NCBI GenBank assembly: GCA_016801845.1
Contig: CM028919.1
Location: forward strand, 3,465,001-3,529,000
Source: Polydactylus sextarius
Lineage: Eukaryota; Chordata; Actinopteri; Polynemidae
Direction: 5' to 3'
Length of the DNA: 64,000 nt
Part shown: positions 49,118-63,161 of the stretch, piece after piece
Layout of the letters: each line of letters begins with the position of its first letter
Numbering within the stretch: the first letter of the stretch is position 1
Translations under genes and position numbers: made by a program
Notes under the pieces: generated by a model
Told to the model about the DNA's origin: nothing
The model's input: only the letters and a program-made list of their open reading frames with translations
The model's database searches: none

Positions 49118-50813
49118 TGATTTAACAAGACAGACCCAAGGGAGCTCATTAAAGAGCAATCAGGTGAAGTCTTACACTTTCTAATTGTCTCCCAGGGGTT
49201 TAAAGGCTATGAACTAAAAAAAAAATAGGATAAAAAATTAAGTGGGTTTTTATATAATTATTTATATACTTATTGTATAATTTAATATGAAATATCTAAA
49301 TGACGGCAACTTTGTTGTGTAACTAATAAAAAGAAAAACTTTGTATATATTAATATATAGCCGATAGATGAACAAAATCCTCAGCATAGTTATATATAAC
49401 AGTTAGTGCTAACATATGTTAACATATAAGCTCTGTCTGTAAAGAATGTGGTTACCAGCAGCTCACTAATACACGTTTTATCTCATGTATTTAATCTGAA
49501 GGAGCTAAATTCCTGCTTGTTTCTAGTCTTCATGTGAAGCTAATTGGCTAACCGGCTGTTGGCCCCAGTTTGCAGCTCTGTTTCTGAACCTGAACCAACT
49601 GTAGATTCATATGTATGAGATAAAAGCATGATGTTAAGGGCTGGGTACTTTTCCAAAAGTTTCGATACTAAAAATGTACTAGTTCCTAAATGATACTGTT
49701 TCAATACTAAATTCATAAAATATATTTTAAAAAAGCAATATCTTTGATGTATCAACATTTCATGATATGATTTATTTGACTATGATGCCAAATTAAGCTT
49801 GTCAACAATATAAGACTTTTTGATAACCCTACCTCACTGCTGTCCACTCCTACTGTAGACTGTTTTCAACCTCAGTACTTGAAGCTTTCAGTAGTTATAA
49901 TATTCTGGCAATTTGGTCAGCACTGTAAGTCTTTAGGTTTGACAACCAGCACTACTAAACACTGAATCCCATAGAGAATCAAACATATCTAACTCATATA
50001 ACATATTTACCCAATAGGCCAAATATCTTTGACTCAGCATTAGAATTTATGTCAAATAAAAAACAAAACCTTAACATTTTACAAAGCTTTTCATATTATA
50101 CTCTGCCAAGGAGCTTAAAATACTGAGACTGGATTTACTGTTGAAGAATTTTCGTAGGTGGAAATCTTTTTTTCTTTTGACTCCATATTGGCCTCTTGCC
50201 CATCTCTCCTGGCTTGGACTAAAATGCAGAGCACATATGGTGAAGTTTAATAATGTTTTCAGTGTGATTTCAGTTGCTGTTTCTGCTGCCAGAGTGCAGA
50301 AGAAGCAAATCTATGCAGAGGCCTTCCAAAAAGGTAAAGTCCTTTGACTAAATTATTGTTGTGAAATTCTGTCTCACTGCCATTTGTATTTGGCTGTGAA
50401 CAGGATGAAGCATAAGTGTAAACACAGAGTAGTGAAGTGAGCATGGCACTTGTGTTGAGAGCAGGAATGAACCAATGTGGATACTTACTTACTTACTTGG
50501 TGATTTCATGGAACACCAAGTAAGTATAATAAATCTGTAAGATCTTACTCGATCATCCTGTCTGCTGCTTTATTTAACACCCAGTCTCCATTTTAAACTG
50601 ATTTACATATTGAGTGGTATACAAATGAACAACTGTTACATTGGACAGCATCACCACATCTACAAAATGAATCAAAAACATAATACTTGGACCAAGCTAT
50701 GGCGCATAAAACAAACGATTAATTTTAGAGGCAGGTTGAGGTGAACTGGGAGGTGACACCAAGCTCCATAGAAATCTGATCACATGTATCCTACCACCAG
50801 ATTCTGAACAGAA

Positions 50814-50816
<3 letters not shown>

Positions 50817-50863
<47 letters not shown>
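50817..50863. repeat. (TA)n microsatellite
   Basis: About 23 units. Confidence 0.95.
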
Positions 50864-50865
<2 letters not shown>

Positions 50866-51061
50866 TAAAATTCATAAGATGTGATTCATAAAATGAGGAA
50901 GGAGCAGCTGGGAATTACTTTCTTTATCCCCAAGTTCAATGTTCAATACTGTGGGTCCTCTACTGTGAAAGGTTGTTAATCTTTCCATTAATTCTCAGTT
51001 TAATTGTGTGTTACTTTGAGTTATTTACTCACTTGTTCTGACAGGTTCAGGTTGGACAAGT

Positions 51062-51425
51062 AATTGCCTGAAGTAAAGGAGGTCAAGTATTGTGGGGTCT
51101 TGTGTACGAGGGTAGGATGGAACAAGAGGTTTATGGACTGGTGTGGCAGCAGCACTGAGCCAAGGATAGTACCAAACCACAGAGATGAAGGCTGACTTAT
51201 CAGTCAAGCTTCTTTCCAATCCTTACCTATAGTCATGAGCTTTGGGTACTGACCAAAATACTAAGATTACAGATACTAGCTGCTGGAATGAGTTTGCTAA
51301 GCCTTTCTGATTCACACTGAAGACGTAATATACTGTGGGGTAGACTCCGAACATGCTGGAGAAGTGGTGTATCTCATTTAGATTTGGAATAACAATGCTG
51401 GGAAGAGGGACACATGGACTACTTT
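51062..51425 (+). mobile_element. LINE reverse transcriptase 3' fragment, degenerate
   Basis: The plus strand reads EVKYCGVLCTR, later YSHELWVLTKILRLQILAAG, then MSLL, matching the fish LINE pattern EEFKYLGVLFTS...YGHELWVMTERTRSRIQAAEMSFLRR. Then comes a TGGGGTAGACTCCGAACATG segment that fits the GRPRTRW region after an internal deletion. It belongs to the same family as 17110-17290, in the opposite orientation, and has several stops and frame changes. Confidence 0.75.
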
Positions 51426-51545
51426 GTTTACATGTAAAACTGGTTTAAATTGTTAGCTGATTGGTGTACCATTAGCTTTTCTTTAAATCAGAAATCCAAA
51501 TTACATGGGTTTGGGGATGGGATTTCATTTCTAGAAGCCATAAAG

Positions 51546-51548
<3 letters not shown>

Positions 51549-51589
<41 letters not shown>
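51549..51589. repeat. (TG)n microsatellite
   Basis: About 20 units of TG. Confidence 0.95.
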
Positions 51590-51595
<6 letters not shown>

Positions 51596-52554
51596 TTGTT
51601 TGTATGTATTTAATGAAACCACCTCTCTTTCATAAAATGAGTGTAAGCACTGCAGAATATTATCAGGAGAACATTCATTATTAGGCATTCTCCGGGAATC
51701 TGGGCACAGGTATTGAGCAGTTGCTCGGTTGTTTTCTCAGACAATGCCTCTTAACCATCAGCCCCAACATCCACCTTATCTACACCTGCTTTTGCAATGG
51801 ACCCACTGTCAATGATTTGCACTCATTTGTTTTTCCTCTACCATGTACTGTATTGTTCTCTGGGGAGCCAAAGTTGATGCTGATAGCCTAATCTATGTCT
51901 TCCCCACACCTTTAAGCAGTGAAAATAGTGGCATTTGCATAATGCATTTCTATAATGTGGCAGTGATAGTTTTTCCTTATCATCGCCCGCTTTGGTAGAG
52001 TGAGAATCGTTTAGTCATCCACTGTCAGTGTGTTCTTGCAGCTAAGCAGCTAGCACTCTATACTTATGTCACAGGGAAGATTTATCACAACAAACACAAA
52101 AAAAGATATAAAAGCTTGAAACTTGTGCAGCATCCTCAGATTCTCCAGCAGGAAAACTTTGTTATCACCTTTATACCACACAGGTTACAAACCACTTTTT
52201 GTTTCTGTTTAAACTTTACAATACTTTACAATACCCCATTTACATCTAGTTTACATATACAGTGATATGCAATGATCTCTGGTGATAACAGCCACCAGAG
52301 ATTCGCAATAGAAATTTTGAATTGTTGTTTCCTTTACTGATATAGACAGATGAAAGCAGGCTCATCATTCTAGAATTTACAGCTGACCTCAGCTAATCAG
52401 TTCATTTTGAAATGGAAATCCTGCAAAAGGGTTTTAAATATGTATGTACTGGTTACCTAAGAACATGGCACTATGTTAACAGACAGGTTCTGATAAAATA
52501 TGTTAACATTATTCATTCAGCTCTGAATTGTAGTTATTCACTTTGGAGTGTAAT

Positions 52555-52860
52555 TTTGCTTTCACTTTTTATTTAACTTTTCTTTTTTACTTTTTACTTC
52601 TACTTATTTGTTCTCCTTAATTGTTCTTACAGCAGTTTTTTTTTTACTTCTGCTTTATTTATTTATTTATTTTTTGACTATTTTTGACTTATTTTTTTTA
52701 TTCTCTTTAATTAATCTCCTCACTAAATTGTTATTACTGTTATTGTTATTACTATTTTGCATTTTTAACTTTTATACATTTTTGTCTTCTTTCATATTTG
52801 GCACATTTAATAATTTTCTCCATTTCAGATTTATCTCATCTTATTTTATTTGGCATTAGG
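52555..52860 (+). repeat. T-rich low-complexity block
   Basis: About 300 bp dominated by T with TTTAT, TTTACT and TTATTG motifs. It produces a hydrophobic Leu/Phe open frame that should not be taken for a membrane protein. Confidence 0.7.
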
Positions 52861-53858
52861 AGAAATCTAAATGTTGATAGCTTGATTGGGGTCAGTAATT
52901 TAAAACTTTATCCTTCAACTGATCTACTCTGATAAAAATATGTTTTCATAGTCTGATTAAATGCATTACAGAAAAAAAAAAAAAAAAACATTATTTGATA
53001 TTCATTGATACTGATTTTTAAATCCACTCAGCTAAAGATAAAGTTGCATTGCTCCCTCTCACTACTTTCCATTTATACCCAGGCTGTAATGGTGAAAAAG
53101 ACTCAACACCACTTGGGAGGCTGCAGTACCTGCCTTACTGGATTTTTTTTTTTTTTGTTGTTGTTGTTTGTTTCTTTTTTCACCTCATATTTACTCCCTC
53201 TACCCTCCCCCCCCTCACCTCAGCACAAGCAGAAGCCTCCATCACCAACCCAGCACGACCTTTCTCCTCTGCACACTGCATGATTTAATAAATGAGCCCG
53301 CTGAGGGGTTCTGTGTGTTTAGCAAACAGCTCTGAGTCCTGAGTGTTTTCCTAGTGGGACCCTGGTGCTACAGCACTACAAGATTACACTGTGTGTGACA
53401 TGACATACTAGCAGAGTGCATGGTGCAGCAACACAGGATGCAAAGTCAGATGATTTGAAGCCAATACAGATCATTATGTGGCATATAAACCAAAAATATC
53501 ACTATTATGTAACATATAAAACTAATGAACATTTCACGTTTAATGCTGTATGGCATACGAAACATATAATATGACAAAGTATGGTTTTAATAGTGTATGA
53601 GAAAATATTAAAGCTCATATCCACCAGTCCTGACCTGCAAGTCACTTACTGACAGGAAACTTCCCTGTTGTGTTTAACTGCAGTGCCCGCACTGCTGCAC
53701 AAACCTCCTCTGTCATAGTTAGGACTGATCTGTAATCATGTGGATTAAAGGTACCGAGTCATTTGTCTTTATACAGGCCTAGTTCCTCTGCTGCACCTCA
53801 TGTACTGTTTTAAAGGAATCAGGAAAAAAAGGATAAGATTTTACTCCTGCAGTTCACA

Positions 53859-53922
53859 TGTGTGTTTGTGGTGTGTGTGTGTGTGTGTGAGTGTGTGAGT
53901 GTGTGTGTGTGTGTGTGTGTGG
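53859..53922. repeat. Interrupted (TG)n microsatellite
   Basis: TG-rich run with TTTG, GG and GA interruptions. Confidence 0.9.
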
Positions 53923-56900
53923 AGGGGTGGTAAAAGTAATTTCATACCAATTGACTATAACAGGATCTTTCAGAAAAAGAACATTTCACTGGTCTACATG
54001 AAAGAACAGACTCTTTAAGTCTGACAACTCAACAAAAAAAATAAAATAAAATAAAAACTAGCAAACATTTGATCTGAGTACATACAGTTATTCGATTGAA
54101 AAATATCTTTTAGAAAAAAAGATTAGAAAACATATGAATTAATGATCAGAGCAGAGGAGCAAAGAAAAGAGGCAACAAAAACAAACTTATTTTTCTCCCA
54201 TTAAAAAGAAGAAGATGAAAAGTAAGTAAACCACATTTATCTCACGTAATATATTTGGTTCACCTCTACTTGATATAAAAGTCTGACCTTGTTTATTTTA
54301 TTTTAAGAAGATGCTTATGTGGTCCCTGTGTATTGATAGCCTCTTTAGATACAGAGCAAACCCCTTTAAGGTTCAAGCAGCTCCAAGAGGAAGGTTATTA
54401 GTAAAATGTCTGAACTGAACAGGCATGAAGTTGTAGCCATTAAAATGGCTCCTCGTGTATGTGAAGCTATTACCATTAACACAGGCCACTGACTATTAAC
54501 CTGTCTCCTCTGATTAAATGCAGCTTTGAGAAGAGGAGGAACAGAGCAGGAGATAAATAGTTGGGGCATGACAAGAATTAATGAAAATGTGGAATTGATA
54601 CCAATCTGACTTATTGTATCCATCTATTTAATCCTTCCATTTAAAACAAGACTCAATGCCGATTCTTCCAGAAAAGAGTTGTGATGTTTAATATCTCTAT
54701 TGTGTTAATGGAGCAGATGTATGATATTATATTTCTGCTTTTACCTGTTCTTAGCAATTCTACTTTATGCCATTATAATACATTTGCAACTTTAAATGAA
54801 AGGCAGTGATCCCCAAGGTGCCCATCACCAAGAATGGTAAGAGCATTTACATGATGTTTAAACCAGTCAAACAATCAAAACCAATCAAAAGTCCTATTCA
54901 CTGCTACAGAATCTCAGGTTCAGTTCTCACTGAAGATCAAAGAAACTGAGAAGTCTTTCTTACAGAAAGGAAGCACTTGTGCCACATTTCTGACAAAGAG
55001 CAATTCCAACACAGTAAACCAGAGACTATACACAGGGACAACTTTCTTGCCCATCGCCACAAAAAGCTTGAGTTTCGATTGCTGACAGTGATACCTGTGG
55101 TGCACCGATTGCACACAAACACATCTGCCAAAGAAAGGAACAGCACTCTCGCCCGCTGTCAAAGAATAAACAGTTCCAGTTTGTGACAGTAGAGCACAGG
55201 TGGTGCAGAAAGGCTGCAATGAGAACATCCCCACCCTTTGTACAGTTCTGCCAAATTCACTATCGTATTTCTAGATTTGACGACTCTTAAGAGCCCTTCC
55301 ATAATATGATTTGTGAATCTTTTTCTTTGAGGAGAGTCGAAGGGGTTAAGGTCAATAGAAGGTGGTTGCCTCAATCAGGTGGATCTTGTTTTAAATATTT
55401 GAGCAGCAAGTCACAATTTTATTTCTGGTGGTTCACTCTGGGTTTGACATTTGGGATGATAATTCTTTCTTCAGTCTTATTATCAAGTGGCACTGCTTTC
55501 TGAATTGGAAATCAGTTCAGGTTGTCTATAAATGACACAGGTCAGCTTGAGTATCAGAAGACAGGAAAGTTGACAATATAGCTGCAGTATGAAGCAGCAG
55601 AGAGGTGACTATGTAACTGTTGTCTGGTCTCAAATGTAGCAACTTAAAAAGCAGCAAGTTTAGTTGGTAAATCTGCAAACAGAAAACCCTCACTGGTCCT
55701 TTGTGCCCCAAATGGGTTTGACAGAAACTTTTGCCAGCAAACTTCATAAAAGCAGTCTGTAAAGAATGAGTCTTCAAAAGTTTAAGTGAAACATCTCTTG
55801 CACTTTGATCAAATTTGACTGGACACTGAGATTTTTTAAATTTTCTTCTTGTAATAAACTGCATTTTGGGGGTAATTTGTTTTTTTTTTTTAAAGAAATC
55901 AATACAGTGCATGGTTTTTAGCTCCTGGTGCCTCAGGTTATTGGGTCTCATGAAACAGAATATGTTTCACACATTTAACAAGTTATGACAGATTCCAAAA
56001 TCTGAAGATGACTAATGGAAAGTGTCAACATTGTTAACGAGGAAAGAAGGCTGACCTTAATACATTTTTGAGATGCGTCCATGATAACGAATGACTCTTC
56101 ACAGCCTATCCTCAGAGTCTCTTACAGACCATAAAGTGTTGACCTGAGACTCGCCCTCCTGCATGAAAGAAATAATCACCAGGTATGCCCAAGCAATAAC
56201 TCTTGATTTATTGAAGTATTGATTTTGTTACTCAATTTTAAAATGGGGTCTTGGTCACATATTGGGTAGCAGATGAAAGACAAATGTTATAGAAACAGAC
56301 ACTGAAGCAGAAACCATGATTTACTCTGCGCATCAGCAAATATGTGGGGTGAACAGGCGAGGCATGGAGACATATGGAGCGTGATCGGAGCAGCGCCCAT
56401 TCATCATGCTAAATTCCCTGCAGTACACAGATCAAGGCATGGCATATATGGAAAATAAATAATGGATTTAATAGAGTGGCTTATCAGACACACAAATGTA
56501 ATGTTCCTCAAGTCTCTCTCCAGAAGTCAGAAGTCACTTCAGATTACTTACTTCAATGTACTGATGAATAATTGATGTAAAAGCATAACACCGTTTCCTC
56601 TGTCTGTCGTGAGTGTCCGGAGTGGAATAAAAATAATATTTATGCTTGTTTACTCTGTGTCTAAATCGCACAGACTGTGTCACATATTTTTATATTATTT
56701 CTCTGCCGCCTGGCAGCAGACTTACTCACTGTGTATTCACAGCAAATACAGTAGCGAACAAGCAGTACACTTACAAGAATTTCATTGTGATTTACTTAGA
56801 CTATTAGAATGTTCCATTAGTGTACTCTGAGCAAAAAGAGCTTACACAGAGTAATGACTATGTAAAGCAGTGAAAGCTTAGACTTATATGAATACAAAGC

Positions 56901-57671
56901 ATATCCCACGAATGGGGCAACCTAGTAGCAAACAGTGTGCTGTAATTGTTTTCCATTCTAAGTAAACTACCTCCCTCTTTTTTGTTAAAGTGCACATTAT
57001 TAGCTTTTGCGCTGCAGGCAATTATGCTTTATCTGCTCAGAGGTCCACACTGGACAATGATGCCTCCCCAGAGGATGAGCTGTACCAGTAAAACCAAGTT
57101 TTAAAAACAATCAAGATAAAGCCTCACAGAAAGTGTTTCTGATTCTATCAACTGCCCACCTTGATCTCAAAAGACAGGAATGGATCAATATACCATATAT
57201 ATTTGTTATCACATCTGGTGGAAGATTGGAAAAATCTCTTTGGAAAGACTGTCACAGTCAGCAAAACTGAAGCGTTGGCCTGGAGTTTCTTCACTAAAAA
57301 ACCTTTTTCACTGACAGCATGGATGCGGTAGTGATGCTGCTAAATGATGCTTCACTCATATCTACTTTATGTAAATGATGATGGTGAGTTGGTCCTGAGG
57401 TTCATAATTCCACCACTTTTTCTTATTCTGGCTACCTCAACATAGAAACTCAATTTAAACTCACATATGAGATCAAGTAGGATATATGTGGATATGCTTT
57501 TTAGATTTTTTTTCTTCTTTGAAAAACAAATGGCATACCATGTTCCTCTTTAAGTGTTAATAAAGTGTTATTATTTCAGTATCCTTTCAGAAACAGATTC
57601 GATTTAAGATTTAAATACTTAACAAGGTTTCAGATATACAGTACTTATTTTTGATGTGTCATACAGTTTAT

Positions 57672-57970
57672 GTATTATCGAAGTTTAAGATTTTATTTTG
57701 AACCATTTTGGGTTTATAATGGGTGTGTATGAGAGCAGGTTAGAGTGACATGGTGTCACATGACCCATGATGTCATCAACTGTTACTCTTCAGCTATTTT
57801 TCTCTTCTACATTTTTTTCTCTTGTAGCAACCCCATCGTCTTCAATTCCCATAAATCATTTATACATGTATTTGCAGAGAAACTTGTGCGGGTTCATGCA
57901 GCGTGATGACATAATCGATAAGACTTACAGTATTTGAACTGTCAGTCACTGAACAACAAGAAACTCCCTC
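57672..57970 (-). repeat. Dispersed repeat, copy 2 (partner at 46.0-46.2 kb)
   Basis: Reverse-complement homologue of 46010-46240. Its minus strand begins GTGACTGACAGTTCAAATAC and includes GATGACATCATGGGTCATGT and CACTCTAACCTGCTCTC. It is longer than copy 1 by internal gaps. Confidence 0.7.
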
Positions 57971-57974
57971 AAAC

Positions 57975-60900
57975 TGACCTGTAGACTATATTATAGACAT
58001 ATTTTAGCAAAATACTGGAAAGTAGGCACTCGCCACATCGTCACAAATGACACGTTTGACCTTATCAAAGTCTCCCAGTCCTCAATGTGAAGATGTTTCT
58101 GCAATATGAACTATATTTTTAACATCCAGGCACTTCTTTTGTATAGTATTATCACTTCTTCTGGCTAACAATGACTCAGCATTTTCAGACTCCACACAGG
58201 TCATTCTGATTGATGGATTACCTTAAAGCAGTATTTGGACTCACATGCTTTAACACAGCCAGAAACCCAACTGCTATTTTTTTTGAAACAACTGTTTTTA
58301 ATTGCATTTATATTTATTTTGTCATGTAAGATTTTATCATCACTTGTTGAGTTTATTGCACCTCCTCAAGGTTTTATTATGTGATTCTGGCAGGGAACAC
58401 CTCCAACTGAGCTTGAATGCTACACCTGCCCTTTTCACTCTTCAGCTGTTCCTTATCTGTCAGTGTCAGGAATATTTAGGAGAGCTGGTCTCATTCTTCT
58501 CCCTGTGGTATCTAAGGACTTCAATCTGAGCCTCTCAGATGTCGCATGTAGTCTAACACACCCACTGTGTGGCAAGCCCAGTGGCATTTAAACAGCTAAC
58601 AAATGTATCTGTTGTAGCTTCAAGTCGGTTCATTGTTTGATGCTTTTCCAAAGCACAGGTGATGAATATGTTGCTGGACAAACTTACTGATTTGTTTTTT
58701 CTTCTGCACTGTGCTGTGAATGCAGGTAGAGATCAATATTAGCTACAGTCTTACTCTGTTACTCTAGGTCTCCTCTTTTTTATTTATTTTAAGTTATGAG
58801 ACAGGAATCAATGGGACAAAAATATCTTTTGAATAAAATGTTGAAATGTTGATCTGTAAAGAAAGGCAGGAACGCTATCAGTGAACTATTGTTAATTCCA
58901 GTCATTTTCATGCCGAATGAAATGGTGTGTGGCAGTGAACAAAATTCACTGGAACAGTTAATTAAACAGTGATGACATTTTGTGTGCATGTCAAATCAAA
59001 TATAGTGAAAATATGAAACGAATGTCAACAAAATCAACAGCAGAAATTCAAAATTATTTATATACATGCATTTCCATCAACTCAACTCTTGGGGGAGTTA
59101 CTTTTCCCATTGGTCCCATTAATCCATCGCAGAGGATGAATGTGCAGTAATATGACTGGTGAAGTCTCTTTCTGAGTCACACATTTGAGTCACACTATTA
59201 CTAAACAACATGTTTTGTTCTACAAGTCTGTTTCCATTGCACTTTGTCACAGTTTCTTTTGGATTTTGATATACCCACATTTCTATTTAGATATTCTTAG
59301 AGGCAAAGCCACTGCAAGCTAAAGCGACTCACTTCTAACATTGCAAGAAATTATTATCACTGAGCTTTTTGAGCACCAGCCACTTCAGTTTTCATACTGA
59401 ATCAACCGGTAAAACCATTTTATAGTGAAGTATTCCATTTTTTCCAAATTCAATAAAAAATCTCAACAGTATTATACTGTATTTTCTTTTCCCAGTTCTC
59501 TGAATTTCAATCACATCTTTTTCTGTCTGCTTCTCTGTGAAAAAGTCTGTGTGGGAAACTTACCAGATATTACCTGTTTCCTAATCTTTCCTGGGTGAAA
59601 TTCTTAGCTGCCATAGTTGAAAGCTTTCTCATTTTACTTTCAGTCTCCTTCTATATCATATAAATTCAAGTTTTCACACTAAACCCAAACTATATTTATA
59701 TTGATTTTTAAGGATTTCTGCCTGTAAGGGTCTTTGGACAAAACTTTAAGGTGGCCTTTGAGGATCATAAAGCTCCACCTAAACATGACAGGATTCTTAT
59801 AAAAACCCTCTTGAATGGTTTTATCTGGGAGCAATGGTCTGACCGATGTCAGAGCTTGATTAGGGATTTAGTCTGGAGATTTCAATCAATAACGGAGACT
59901 GCTGAGCCCAAGCCCAATTAAATGCATGGACCCATTATATCAGAAGTGATTGCATCGACAGAAGAGCTCCACACTCAAAAGAAAGCACTGATCAATAGAC
60001 AAGCTCTCAAAATGAACAGGCTTAAATTGTAGATTTTAAGATAGGAATAAGAAGAGAGAGAAGAGTAATTCTTTAAATTAGCCTTGAGTTTGTTGCACTG
60101 GTTGGTACATGAAGGTGATGTGAAGCCTTAGAAAACTGTCCGAACGGAGATGACGGACATTAGGAGAGTTTTGTACCTGGCAAATATTTGATATAAATAC
60201 TACGTGTCACTTAAAATTCAACACTGCTGTGTGAGTTGTGGTGAAACACCTGCATCAACAGGGTAATTTCCTGTCATTTCAATTGTCAAAATAAATGCAC
60301 CAGAGCTTGATTAACTACTCAATAAAAACAGACGAGATCTACTTTAAACCTGTCACTTGGACATTTTTTAATTTAGCTGTGTGTATTACTGCAATTTCAT
60401 GCACTGCTGGGTTTGTCCTTGGTTTTGACCCGATGGCCCACTGTTCCAAGCTGATGGATATTCCCTTCTGTGATGTTTTAGCTTCTGTGAAAAGCATTGA
60501 CAAGATATTCTGATGATGGGAGTGATGTTGTCATAATGAGGAACAACGTGACTGCGGACTTGCTGGGTGCTGCATTTCTTATTAATTGTCGGAATATGGG
60601 AGTGAAGTGAAGCCTCATCAAAATGTTCCCCTGTGCATGTAATGTATAAGAAATAAAGTATACAGCAAATAGAAATAAGTCTCCATCTAATTACAGACTT
60701 TAATTAAACTGCTTGTCAATGCAACAACTTCCTTTGAAAGTTTTACAATGCACTAAATTCAGTTTCATAGAAAAGGGCCTAAGAAGTGATTCAATTTAAA
60801 AGCAGAGTTTACAAAAGTTTTATATTTTGTTTCTTGCCTGCTGCCTAATGTCAGGAAATATATATATAAATAACTGATCATGTATCTTACATTATTTTTA

Positions 60901-63160
60901 TGTATACTGCAGAAACCTTGTAATATAATGTGCCAATGTGAAGTTAACTTTTCAAAATTTGTCAGGACTGTAGCTACTTCAGCCGAATCACATTCCTCTG
61001 ATGCTGCTTAAAAAAAAAAAATCAATCAGATGTTGACAAGAGAGAAGAATCAGGTGATCACTGTACATTGAGACCTTTCAACCCCTGAATTCAATTTATA
61101 CATTTAAGTGCATTGCAGTCTTGCCAGCTTCAATTGCTACTGTGATTTAGTGTTTAATGGATATAACATTGCTATACATTCTTAGTGGCATTCTTCATTT
61201 GGCACAGAATGATAGGATACGGAGAGAATATACTGAAGAGATCCAATGTCTGCTCTCATCCCAGGCTAAAGGTTTAATGAGTGCCCTGGGAGGACACATG
61301 ATGCTGTTACATAGAATCACCTTTCAACCTTTAAGACATCATTCTCTATCTTTGTCTGTGTTTGATTGAATATGGGAGAGAAATAGTTTTGTTTGCAACC
61401 AAAACTAACCTGACATGCTTTTTATTTCACTTAGTAATCCTGCAGCACAATTTCCAAAAGTAGCTCACTAATGATAGATCTCAATGTTTCGTTTCTTCCT
61501 TGTTCTATTCTATTTTTTCCTTACCTTTACAGTCTTGTCCTTCCCCAGTCACAGAGTGTCCTGATTAGATTGTATAACATCCTTAGACCTGATTGTGTTA
61601 TTTTTGCAGTATTTCTATGCAGCGTTTTATAACGGGAAATGATCAGTTCTCAAGTTCAAGAGAAAACACTATGTCAGCATCACCATTTCACAAGGAAAAG
61701 AAGGGTTGTCACTGCCATCATCCTATTCTGAGACAATGTTGCAGCACAAAGCAGCACTTGTGCTGGAAGCAGCACGTTTGCTAGCACATTCAACTGCAGA
61801 GAAAACAGGATGTCACCTCTGGGACATCTTGCTTCCCCTTTTGTGTGCATTACTCAGACAAATACGCGTTATTATTGTTCTGGAAGCTCTACCAAGCACC
61901 ATATCAGAGTTAAATATTTCCTCACAGATGAGCAGAAGGGTAGAATTGATCTCCATTGTTTATGCAGAGGAACAATTGTTTGACAGTAACAGAGAAGTAT
62001 TGTTAGAGCTAGTTTAATTTAATTACAAGGTGAATTTAGAGAATTACAAATTAAAATCACAGTAAAAACAGAATGTTTTACATTGTCAGTTTGTGAGGGC
62101 ACTCTTCATTTTGTGTATCATTTGTGCTCTAACTATCTAGGACAAAATTTAGGTAATGAAATGAAAAAACACACTGTTGACCTCAAATGTGTCAAGATAC
62201 GGACCAAGTCAAATATGCAAAATAGTTCCTAAAGCTTTGAGTGTTCCCAGGAGCACATTAGCCTCAGTTATTGAAACACAGTGCGAAACCACCAAGAATT
62301 GATTTGTTTGGCAAATCTGAGGAACCAGAAAAATAGGGTCTTAATCAGGGATGTGATCAGAAGAGTCACTCTAACTTCTTAACAGAGATGGGAAAAGGAG
62401 GACCATTGAGTATTACAAAGAAGATTGAAGCTGGTTTGAGTGTAATGCATCTGACTTCCTGTTTAGAATCAGAATTAGAACTCTGATTGCCTTTTTAAGG
62501 ACTGAGAACATGAGGGAAGATAATCTGGTCTTGTGAGCATCTGGGAAAATCTCCAAACACGTTTGATGGACACCAGACACTACTCATCACCCAACTGATA
62601 CCATGCTCTACACTGAGGCACGGTATCAGTGAGATGAGAGATACTGTTCAGACTTGAAGAAAGGAAGTCTGCCGCCAAACATAAGTTGTTGAAGCCAGTG
62701 ATCAGTGACCACATCTAGCACATGTGTAGAACAACCCCATACAACATCTGATGATGTGAGAACACTAAGCTCATAAGGACTTTCTGTCAGGATAACTCGA
62801 GTACACGAGCATGTAGTACATTTCATTTGGATAATGTGTAAAAGGTGCATAGGCGGAAGATGGTGAGAGATTGGTCATATTTCCTGGAGGCCTACAAGCA
62901 AAAACTTCCTCACTTCAAAGTAAGAAATCTAACGTGAACAAAGCATTAGGCCACAAAAGTTAAATTATGTGTATTAACAGCTTAGAGATATTATCAGACT
63001 GACCTCAAACACACATATATTGTGTCCTCTTTAGTCAGAGTCTTGTGATAATTACTGGACAGAGGAGAAAGTGCAAGGGTCTCCCTTTTAGTCTGAAGCT
63101 ATGATGCTCATTTGTATATCTATGCATGTGGGTCATAGGGTTTGTCTTTTGTCTGTACAA
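57975..63160. other. Intergenic DNA, no gene recognised
   Basis: AT-rich with a possible conserved block at 59800-59960. The 103-codon frame at 61706-62017 and the others have no domain. No microsatellite longer than about 20 bp is seen. Confidence 0.5.
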
Positions 63161-63161
63161 C

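Larger units (their letters stand above)
46470..51060. other. Intergenic DNA, no gene recognised
   Basis: Contains AT arrays at 49079-49115 and 50817-50863. The stretch 49405-49570 (for example AAGCTAATTGGCTAACCGGC) resembles a common fish dispersed repeat, though I am not sure. No open frame has a domain. Confidence 0.5.
51600..57670. other. Intergenic DNA with a T-rich block and a TG array
   Basis: Holds a strand-asymmetric T-rich block (52555-52860), an interrupted TG array (53859-53922), an A-rich run with AAAAT units near 54027-54056 and otherwise unique-looking AT-rich DNA. The 141-codon minus frame at 55526-55951 has no recognisable domain. Confidence 0.5.

Noticed and set aside
52608..52859. 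Leu/Phe-rich frame resembling a membrane protein
   Set aside because: Arises from the T-rich low-complexity block.
55526..55951. 141-codon minus-strand frame
   Set aside because: The longest frame outside lrfn2 and the hAT, but it has a Lys run from a T tract, no domain and no splice context.
61706..62017. 103-codon plus-strand frame
   Set aside because: Helical-looking but without any family match I know; no start or splice support.
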